From assembly GCA_964429265.1 (NCBI GenBank), contig CAYSBK010000009.1, positions 1 through 34,221 on the forward strand: 34,221 bases of DNA, given 5' to 3'. Of the stretch, positions 15,789 through 21,741 are shown in pieces (position 1 is the stretch's first letter; every line of letters starts with the position of its first letter). The notes below the pieces were generated by a model. That model saw only the letters and a program-made list of their open reading frames with translations. It had not been told where the DNA came from and searched no databases. Source of the DNA: CAYSBK01 sp964429265. Lineage in GTDB: Bacteria > Planctomycetota > Phycisphaerae > Sedimentisphaerales > Anaerobacaceae. The position numbers and the translations under genes were made by a program.

Positions 15789-16045
15789 AGGGGCACCTCC
15801 TCCAGCGGCGGCAAGACCTCCGCCGACGGCCCGGCAATCTGTTGCCACGCCGCCAGCAATAGCAGTATCGCAATCGACGCTGCTACCGCCGAAACACCCG
15901 CGAAGATGTCAAATGGCACAAAGCTGATGCGCTGTCCTGCGCCGGCTTCTATTCGCGCCAGCACCGTACCACTGACATCGATGTCAGGCGACCTTTCCCG
16001 TTTCGCCCGGTCGGCAAGCTTTCTCACAGCCTCTAGCGCGTCCAT
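15782..16045 (-). CDS. Small single-TM protein, candidate anti-sigma factor
   Basis: An 87-residue protein with a charged N-terminal half (1-44), one TM helix (about 45-67, FDIFAGVSAVAASIAILLLL) and a short tail rich in Pro and Glu. No zinc-binding HxxxCxxC motif of ZAS anti-sigma factors is present, and I do not recognise a family. Its start overlaps the sigma gene by 13 bases and its end overlaps the Spy-like gene by seven, so translation is coupled on both sides. Position, topology and size make an anti-sigma role plausible, but this is inference from context only. Confidence 0.75.
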   Translation of the reverse strand: MDALEAVRKLADRAKRERSPDIDVSGTVLARIEAGAGQRISFVPFDIFAGVSAVAASIAILLLLAAWQQIAGPSAEVLPPLEEVPLW

Positions 16046-16596
16046 CCCAATTTCTCCAAAAGCCTTTCCTTTTCGGCAATCCGCCTTAATTTCCTGCGGG
16101 CGCGGTAAGCCCGCATCTTAACCATCGCCCTGGTCCAGCCCATTCGTTCGGCAATGTCCCTGGTGCTGCAATCCTCAAGATACATAAGTGTCAGCACCAG
16201 TCGGTCCGCCTGCGGCAGTTGCCCAAGCAGCCGATGCACAATCTCGGCCGCCACGGCCGGGTCAATCGCTGACTCGGACAGTTCTGCGACGGCGTCCGAG
16301 TTTATCACTGACACCGTTTTCGGTTGCTTTGCCTGTTGCTTCCAGTATCGATACCCGGTCCGCACCGCGATCTTGCTGAGCCAATTCACAAATGGCCCCC
16401 GGCCGGCGTAACGGTTCAAGCTGAAGTACGCTTCCACGAACACGTCCTGTACTAACCTTTCACATTCGGCGCGGTCCCTGGTGAACCGCCACATCTGACT
16501 GGTTATTTGCGACTGATAGCGCCGGACCAATCGCTTATAGGCATCGCCGTCACCTTCGAGACTGGCCTGTATGTCTTTCCAATCGGTAGTGTCCAC
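16033..16596 (-). CDS. ECF-type RNA polymerase sigma factor
   Basis: A 187-residue sigma70-family protein with region 2 (DAYKRLVRRYQSQI, LVQDVFVEAYFSL, GRGPFVNWLSKIA) and region 4 (LGQLPQADRLVLTLMYLEDC, then STRDIAERMGWTRAMVKMRA and RARRKLRRI, the helix-turn-helix). Regions 1.1 and 3 are absent, as in ECF sigmas. The GTG at 16596 is the first start after an in-frame TAG and has no Shine-Dalgarno; a promoter is placed so that transcription may begin at the GTG itself. First gene of the efflux operon, followed with overlap by a single-TM protein. It probably controls the operon and perhaps other envelope genes. Confidence 0.92.
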   Translation of the reverse strand: MDTTDWKDIQASLEGDGDAYKRLVRRYQSQITSQMWRFTRDRAECERLVQDVFVEAYFSLNRYAGRGPFVNWLSKIAVRTGYRYWKQQAKQPKTVSVINSDAVAELSESAIDPAVAAEIVHRLLGQLPQADRLVLTLMYLEDCSTRDIAERMGWTRAMVKMRAYRARRKLRRIAEKERLLEKLGWTR

Positions 16597-16602
16597 AAAA
16601 CT

Positions 16603-16632
16603 ATTCTATGGGGCCGGTCCGTATCAGGTCAA
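16603..16632 (-). promoter_or_regulatory. Promoter of the sigma/efflux operon
   Basis: TTGACC (16632-16627), 18-base spacer, TAGAAT (16608-16603) on the minus strand. Six bases then separate it from the GTG start, so the transcript would begin at or next to the start codon. A 7-bp hairpin (CGGCGCG/CGCGCCG at 16763-16782) lies further upstream; nothing else was recognised between here and the transposase remnant. Confidence 0.55.
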
Positions 16633-16876
16633 TCGCCGAACAAATCAGCCGGTTTTTCACGGCGGCTAACTGCCCCTTCAATATGTTAGTGGACCACGGC
16701 CGCCGCCGGTAACAACAAAAAAGCAGCGAGAACCTCCCCCTCGGTGCCAAAGAACCCTCAGCCGGCGCGCCAGAACGCGCCGCTGGGCTCATACCGCCGC
16801 CTCATCGACCGATGTGCTTGTTGGTTCCTGCGTAAGTAACGTGTGTCAGCAGGGCTTGACAGCCAACCGTGTGGCA

Positions 16877-17530
16877 TCAATGACGAACCAGGAAAGGATT
16901 GCTTATCGGCACCCCCTTATTGGCCACGCCACCGGCCCTGTCCGACAAGTGCTGCTCAACAGCCGGGTAGTAGTTGGCCGGCGGGTTGCACTCCGGATAC
17001 GACCACCCATATTCATTAGGCTCGAGTTCTGGGACACAGCCCGGCGGATATTCCACGCCCAGCCGCCAATTCCGCGCCGGCCGGTCCTGTCGACCAACCG
17101 AAGCACAGCCGCTTCATCTCGCTCGACGGCTCGGCGTTCGGGCTCCTGAGGGGGATAAACCCAAAGACGCCAACAGCCTTGGGATGTGGTCGACGTGGTA
17201 GTGCACGCCGTAGCGCTGCTCGATCAGCCGGGCCACCCGGGGACAGGTCCACGAGTCGGTGCCAAAGCCGAATGCTGAGGCGCCCTTCACAAGACACCTT
17301 GCCAATCCGCGTCTTTGTTGCTTGCTTAATTTCGGCGGCCGGCCCGGTGCCGGCCTGGCGGCCAAGGCCTTTTCGCCTCGTCGGCGGCAGGCCCGGAGCC
17401 AACGGCAGACACTTTGAGGGGTCGTTTTCAGCATCTCGGCGATTTCTGAAGCCCCGTAACCCCGCCGACTCAACGCTACCGCCCGTCGTCGTCGCCGCTC
17501 CAACTGTTCTTGGCTTCCTTGAGGTCTCAT
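16877..17530 (-). pseudogene. Decayed IS630-family transposase
   Basis: From the ATG at 17530 the first 130 or so residues are a good IS630-type DNA-binding part: ALSRRGYGASEIAEMLKTTP, VCRWLRACRRRGEKAL, GRPPKLS, then CPRVARLIEQRYGVHYHVDH and LLASLGLSP. Just after this the family continuation QEPERRAVERDEAAVLRLV is found only in another frame (about 17150-17090), so there is a one-base shift; the original frame hits TGA at 17114. Back in the first frame, VEYPPGCVPELEPNEYGW (about 17070-17010) matches the family motif around PELNPVE, and similarity runs to FLVRH and the stop at 16877. Most of the catalytic DDE core between these parts is deleted. Roughly 215 codons remain of about 340. Non-functional. 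Confidence 0.75.
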
Positions 17531-17587
17531 AGCGCGTAATATCGGCCTGCCATGCGAATTAACATTAGAAATACAGGCGTCCGTAAC

Positions 17588-17616
17588 AAAAAAAGCCGGA
17601 CGCAAGTCCGGCTTTT
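17588..17616 (-). terminator. Rho-independent terminator of the xer gene
   Basis: AAAAGCCGGAC (17591-17601) and GTCCGGCTTTT (17606-17616) form an 11-bp stem with a GCAA-type loop; on the minus strand it is followed by seven T (17594-17588). It lies 28 bases after the xer stop codon, in the right orientation. Confidence 0.85.
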
Positions 17617-17643
17617 GCTGGGCAAACCTCTTGGCGAACTTTC

Positions 17644-18696
17644 TCACCGGCCGTCATCGCCGGCCTGGTCAAAGCTGTTCTGCCTCGGGTGAGCGCTGTT
17701 GTAGACCTCTCTCAGCTTCGTGGTACTCAGATGCGTGTAGATCTGCGTGGTCGAAAGCGACTGGTGCCCCAGAAGCTCCTGCACACTTCGCAGGTCGGCG
17801 CCGTTGTTGAGCATATGCGTGGCAAAGCTGTGCCGCAGGGTATGCGGACTTATGCTCGGGTCAAGCCCGGCCATCTTCAGGTATTTGTCCATCTTGCGCC
17901 GGACGCTGCGGGTGCTCAGGCGTTTACCGTGCTTGTTGACGAACAGCACCTTGCTGTCGAAATTGGCATTGCTTTCGGCCCGCTTGTTCCTGAACTCGAT
18001 GTAATGCTGTATGGCCCGTAATGCCGACGAGCTGATCGGCGCGATCCTTTCTTTCTTGCCTTTGCCCCGAACGTGAATGACCTCGCCCAGGAAGTCCACG
18101 TCGTCCATATTCAAGGCCGTCAGCTCACTGACCCTTATGCCTGTGCTGTAGAGTGTCTCGAGAATCGCGCGGTCCCGCGCGCCCAGCCAGTTGTCCATAG
18201 GCGGTGTTTCGAGCAGCCTCTTGACGTCCTCGTACTCGATGAACTTGGGTAGTTTCTTCTCCTGCTTGGGCGTTCTCACCGCCGTGACCGGATTTGAGGA
18301 AAGCCTGCCCCTCTTAACCAGGAACTTGTAGAAGCTGCGCAGCGTCGCCAGCTTGCGGGCTATGGTGGACTTGGAGTACTTCTTTTCGTTGAGGAAGGCA
18401 AGGAACCCCCGCACGTGGTCGGTCTTCGCCGCCAGCAGTAGCTCGTCGACGGCGGTGCCGCTTTGCGTTTTTACTCCCGTTTGCGTAGCCAGTGCCGTCA
18501 CGGCGCCCGGGTGTTGCCCTTGATGGTCGTCGGGCGAAATCACCTCCGCCGTGGGCGATGCCTGCTCGGCTTTCCAGACGAGAAACTCGGAGAACTGCGC
18601 CAAATCCGCTCCATAACACTTGGCCGTGTATTCCGAAAATCGTCTCTCGAATTTCAAGTAGCTGATGAAAGATTCGGTAAGACCACTGGTTTCCAT
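17644..18696 (-). CDS. xerC: Tyrosine recombinase, XerC/XerD type
   Basis: Site-specific recombinase of the kind that resolves chromosome dimers. The catalytic set is complete: Arg188 in TGIRVSEL, a Lys in the beta-hairpin GKGKKER, His285 and Arg288 in HTLRHSFATH, His311 in LLGHQSLS and Tyr320 in TTQIYTHLS. The N-terminal SAM-like domain (SFISYLKFERRFSEYTAKCY) is interrupted by an extra stretch of about 45 residues (roughly 43-88), giving 350 residues against about 300 for XerC/D. The ATG at 18696 is used; an in-frame TTG at 18702 is possible. No strong Shine-Dalgarno is seen. XerC and XerD cannot be told apart here, and a mobile-element integrase is less likely given the close fit to the Xer length and motifs. 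Confidence 0.9.
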   Translation of the reverse strand: METSGLTESFISYLKFERRFSEYTAKCYGADLAQFSEFLVWKAEQASPTAEVISPDDHQGQHPGAVTALATQTGVKTQSGTAVDELLLAAKTDHVRGFLAFLNEKKYSKSTIARKLATLRSFYKFLVKRGRLSSNPVTAVRTPKQEKKLPKFIEYEDVKRLLETPPMDNWLGARDRAILETLYSTGIRVSELTALNMDDVDFLGEVIHVRGKGKKERIAPISSSALRAIQHYIEFRNKRAESNANFDSKVLFVNKHGKRLSTRSVRRKMDKYLKMAGLDPSISPHTLRHSFATHMLNNGADLRSVQELLGHQSLSTTQIYTHLSTTKLREVYNSAHPRQNSFDQAGDDGR

Positions 18697-18773
18697 AATC
18701 AACCTGCCTAAATCTTGTAGTTACTTATTCAAAATTCAATTATCCTGCCCGCCAGGCTCCTTCTTGCGGCTTC

Positions 18774-18989
18774 TTATGCCTCGGCACTGTGACTGATTAT
18801 GCCGTCCGCCTCCGCGAACAGGTTCTGGGTCAGCTTGAAACTGAGAACGGCCGCGTCGAACCAATCGAAATCCGTCTTGTTATCCTCGGCCTGGCTGATA
18901 AGGGCGTCGAGCAACTGCTCTTCGCAGCCCACGTCGTACCGGAAGATAAACTTCTGTGATCCTTTCTTCAGCACCAATTGCCGTTTCAT
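18774..18989 (-). CDS. Small conserved-looking protein of unknown function
   Basis: A 71-residue acidic protein beginning MKRQLVLKKGSQKFIFRYDV, with a helical middle (EEQLLDALISQAED) and an aromatic segment FDWFDAAVLSF. No TM segment, signal or Cys pair, so probably cytoplasmic. I do not recognise a family. The ATG at 18989 has no good Shine-Dalgarno, but the composition is that of a real protein. It lies 77 bases upstream of xer in the same direction and is preceded by two sigma28-like promoter motifs; both genes may be one transcript. Confidence 0.6.
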   Translation of the reverse strand: MKRQLVLKKGSQKFIFRYDVGCEEQLLDALISQAEDNKTDFDWFDAAVLSFKLTQNLFAEADGIISHSAEA

Positions 18990-19074
18990 ATCGAGTAAAC
19001 CCGGTTCAATGGATTCGATGCTGTGGCTGGTGGACCACGGGGCCGGACATCAGCGTTCCACTCACCATCGTTCT

Positions 19075-19101
19075 TTATCGGTCGTGTGGCCCAGGACTTT
19101 A
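19075..19101 (-). promoter_or_regulatory. Sigma28 (FliA)-like promoter, proximal
   Basis: On the minus strand TAAAGTCC (19101-19094), then ACCGATAA (19082-19075), with 15 bases between TAAA and the -10 octamer. This is the exact spacing of the FliA consensus TAAAGTTT-N11-GCCGATAA, with seven of eight -10 bases matching. It lies about 85 bases before the 71-residue ORF. Confidence 0.5.
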
Positions 19102-19163
19102 GCTACAACCTTGGAATTTCCGAGAAAGTCGACCACGCTGCTATCTCACGGATTCCTGAAGTT

Positions 19164-19191
19164 TTATCGGCCAACAGGGCGGTCGGCTTTA
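19164..19191 (-). promoter_or_regulatory. Sigma28-like promoter, distal
   Basis: A perfect GCCGATAA (19171-19164) on the minus strand, preceded by TAAA (19191-19188) at a spacing of 16, one more than ideal. It is 89 bases upstream of the proximal copy and in the same orientation. Confidence 0.4.
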
Positions 19192-19258
19192 CAATTTAAC
19201 CCCATATTCGGACCAAATTACGCTGACGCCCACAAACTCCCCCCAACGGCACCACAGC

Positions 19259-20203
19259 TTATTTCTGTCGTCTGGCGGCAAAGTACCTGGCTCCGTCCCG
19301 CTCCAAGGTCTCGACCAGCCCTTGCTCGGTCAGCCGGCCGACGTGTTTAAGGACTTCATTGGCGGTCATATTCAGTGTCCGGCATATCTCCTCGAGCGTG
19401 CAGGGCCTGCGTTTCAGCATTGATAACAGGTCCTCCGCCTTCATCTCGCCTCCAACAATATGCTGACCGGCGCCGGGTCGCCCAATCACCTCGCAGCTTG
19501 GTCCCAGAAGGGCGGCGATTTCTTCCAACCTGCTGGCGCTCGGCCCCCGCAGGCCCGGCTCGGCCGTGGGTCTGGCCGCAGTATTGAGCTGAACCTTGTC
19601 CGGCCGGATGCGCTCGACGGCCTCCTTTATCGCCTGAATCTCAGTCGGGCCCGTGTTCAAACCCTCAACCAGGAAAACCTCCAGCCATATCGGCCCGGCG
19701 TACTCCTGGCGGAATCTGCAAAGCCCATCGATGTGGCTTTCTATGCTGAGATCGGCATGCGGCCGGTTCATCTTGCGGAACGTCTGCTCGTCGCCCGCGT
19801 CAAGTGACGGCAGGACCAAATCCGCCTGGGCACAAGCCGCCCGCACGTCGTCAAGGTAAAACAGCGTGCCGTTTGTCAACACTGCCACGGGGATATCGAC
19901 GGCCTGCTTTATCCCTTTCACTATGGCGCCCAGATCGCTGTTAAGCGTCGGCTCGCCCGAACCGCTGATGGTCACGAAGTCGGCCTGCAGGTCCGGGGGC
20001 GTGCAACGGTCGAATTCTCGCAGCAGCTCCGTGGCGGGCACGTACGGCTTGCGCTTGAGCGTAGGGCGCGACACGCTGCCGAGCTGGCAATAAACGCAGT
20101 CGAGGCTGCAAACTTTCAGCGGCACGATATCCACGCCGTAGCTGCGTCCCAGCCTCCGCGATAATACAGGGCCGTAAAAATATCTTGTGCTCTCAGCCAT
20201 CAT
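19259..20203 (-). CDS. Radical SAM protein with C-terminal winged-helix domain
   Basis: A 314-residue radical SAM enzyme of unknown substrate. Cys32, Cys36 and Cys39 form CSLDCVYC, the CX3CX2C motif for the 4Fe-4S cluster; SGSGEPTLNSDLG is the SAM-binding GGE-type strand and PVAVLTNGTL follows. The N-terminus (YFYGPVLSRRLGRSYGVDIV) is typical of small radical SAM proteins of the Elp3/MiaB-like superfamily annotated simply as radical SAM. From about residue 250, LLSMLKRRPCTLEEICRTLN and VGRLTEQGLVE look like a winged helix, an unusual addition to such an enzyme. Two adjacent ATGs (20203, 20200) are possible starts. It is the last gene of a - strand run, 28 bases after the lipid kinase gene. 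Confidence 0.88.
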   Translation of the reverse strand: MMAESTRYFYGPVLSRRLGRSYGVDIVPLKVCSLDCVYCQLGSVSRPTLKRKPYVPATELLREFDRCTPPDLQADFVTISGSGEPTLNSDLGAIVKGIKQAVDIPVAVLTNGTLFYLDDVRAACAQADLVLPSLDAGDEQTFRKMNRPHADLSIESHIDGLCRFRQEYAGPIWLEVFLVEGLNTGPTEIQAIKEAVERIRPDKVQLNTAARPTAEPGLRGPSASRLEEIAALLGPSCEVIGRPGAGQHIVGGEMKAEDLLSMLKRRPCTLEEICRTLNMTANEVLKHVGRLTEQGLVETLERDGARYFAARRQK

Positions 20204-20231
20204 CCATCATCCCATTACGTAGGCAATTAGC

Positions 20232-21176
20232 TTAGCCGATTGTGCGGATAATCCTCGTTCTGATACCCGCCGGTTTGGCGCCGGGCGGCACAAGGCAGTT
20301 CACCGCCTGCGGCAGTACTGTTATCCGCATCGGAACAGGCGGACCCGGATCCCCGTCGATCTGGGTGGCTATCTTTTCGCTGCGGCCGGTAACAACTATG
20401 TCCCTGCCCTGTGTGTATATTACGTCCGACCCGTACGTGTGCTGCTTGACAACCGTCATTGCCGCGTGCTTCAGCAGGTGCAACTGTCCCTTGCACCTGT
20501 AAACGCACACATCCAGCAGGCCGTCGCTGAAATCAGCGTTGTGCAGGATTTGCAAGCCGACGGCATAACGCGAAATATTACCTACGAACACCAGGCCGGG
20601 ACCGCAAAAAAGCTCTTTGCCGTCAACTTCGACCCTCATAGGCTCGAACTCGTAGCTCCAGAACGTCCTCCAGATGGGCCATACGTAGTCGAAGTGATTG
20701 ATGTGACCACTGCGGCAACCCGCCACGCGTCGCACCACTTCCCCGTCGAATCCAAACCCGGCGATCGATGTAAAACACCTGCCGTTTGCCCGCCCCAAGT
20801 CCAGCGGCCTGACCTGGCCGGCCTCAAACGCCGCAACGAGACTGTCGATCTTCTCGTCGAACCCAAGCTCGTTGGCAAGCAGGTTCTCCGTGCCGCACGG
20901 TACCACGAGCATCGGCTTGTCGCTGCCTTCAAGCCCGTGAGCGACTTCCCTGACGGTACCGTCGCCGCCGACCACCACCACCAGCGCGCAGTGGTAATCA
21001 ACGGCTGCGTCCGTCGCCAGCTCGCAGGCATGCTCCAGCGAGTTGGTGGTAAAGGTCCTGACCTCGAAGCCTTTGCCGGCCAGGTAGCCCCTGAACCGCC
21101 GCGCGACGAGCTTGCTGCTGCTTGCGCCCGACTTGGGGTTGACTATGTAAGCAATGTAGCCGTCTTCAGGTTTCAT
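20232..21176 (-). CDS. YegS/DagK-type diacylglycerol (lipid) kinase
   Basis: A 314-residue member of the diacylglycerol/sphingosine kinase catalytic family. Evidence: YIVNPKSGASSSK near the N-terminus, the nucleotide-binding VVVVGGDGTVREVAHGL, PCGTENLLANELG, and SIAGFGFDGEVV; the C-terminal beta-sandwich ends with the usual IDGDPGPP motif. The ATG at 21176 has AAGGAG close upstream; the longer frame to 21257 lies inside the CYTH gene and is not used. It overlaps the CYTH gene by 11 bases. Probably phosphorylates a lipid at the inner membrane; the exact substrate cannot be read from sequence. Confidence 0.92.
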   Translation of the reverse strand: MKPEDGYIAYIVNPKSGASSSKLVARRFRGYLAGKGFEVRTFTTNSLEHACELATDAAVDYHCALVVVVGGDGTVREVAHGLEGSDKPMLVVPCGTENLLANELGFDEKIDSLVAAFEAGQVRPLDLGRANGRCFTSIAGFGFDGEVVRRVAGCRSGHINHFDYVWPIWRTFWSYEFEPMRVEVDGKELFCGPGLVFVGNISRYAVGLQILHNADFSDGLLDVCVYRCKGQLHLLKHAAMTVVKQHTYGSDVIYTQGRDIVVTGRSEKIATQIDGDPGPPVPMRITVLPQAVNCLVPPGAKPAGIRTRIIRTIG

Positions 21177-21723
21177 TATCTCCTTCCGGCTCTGCCGCGC
21201 AGGCCTGCACTTGCGCCACCATCGAGGCATAAGTCTGCCCGATGTGCGTGTGACCACCCAGACCTATGAGGCTCTGCGTTTCGGCGATGCGGTTTTCATC
21301 AGGGCCTTCTATTTCGACAAACCTGCCCACTTGAGGAACTTCGTCGAGACAAACACAGCATTGATTGAAACGCCAGATGCGGCGCTTCTTCTCAAAGCTC
21401 AGGATTTGCCTGTAACCGATCGCCCCAAGTAAGTCACCGAGGCGCCCGGCTTCATCGATCCTGATTTCTATTTCCATCCTTTTCTTGATTGCGTGCGGTT
21501 GCCGAGGCCCCTTGTAAGTAAGGTAGTGCTCGCTTTGGCCGCCTGCAAGAACCGTTCGCACTCGCAGGCACCTGTCACTCGTCGTCAGCGTACGCTGCGC
21601 ATCGTCAAAATACACATCCCTGTGAACCTGCTTGCCCAGGAACTCTCCACCAAGCGTCCCGAGAGCAGCCTCAACAGGCTCGTGCGCATCCACACGGAGT
21701 TTGGTTTCTATTTCGGTATTCAT
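21166..21723 (-). CDS. Class IV adenylate cyclase / CYTH-domain protein
   Basis: A 185-residue CYTH (triphosphate tunnel) protein. The defining ExExK motif is at the N-terminus (EIETK, residues 4-8); other expected features are RTLTTSDRCLRVRT, YLTYKGPRQ, RMEIEIRID, a KKRRIWRF strand, and CLDEVPQVGRFVEIEGP. The family includes CyaB-type adenylate cyclases, thiamine triphosphatases and tripolyphosphatases; the length and the LDEVPxxGxFVEIEG pattern fit the CyaB-like group, but activity is not certain. The ATG at 21723 is preferred over the in-frame GTG at 21729. It sits 18 bases after leuS and overlaps the lipid kinase gene, so the three are probably co-transcribed. Confidence 0.87.
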   Translation of the reverse strand: MNTEIETKLRVDAHEPVEAALGTLGGEFLGKQVHRDVYFDDAQRTLTTSDRCLRVRTVLAGGQSEHYLTYKGPRQPHAIKKRMEIEIRIDEAGRLGDLLGAIGYRQILSFEKKRRIWRFNQCCVCLDEVPQVGRFVEIEGPDENRIAETQSLIGLGGHTHIGQTYASMVAQVQACAAEPEGDNET

Positions 21724-21741
21724 CAGCACCTGCCGGACATA

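Noticed and set aside
16601..16792. 63-residue minus-strand frame upstream of the sigma gene
   Set aside because: It overlies the likely promoter, has biased GC-rich composition and resembles no family.
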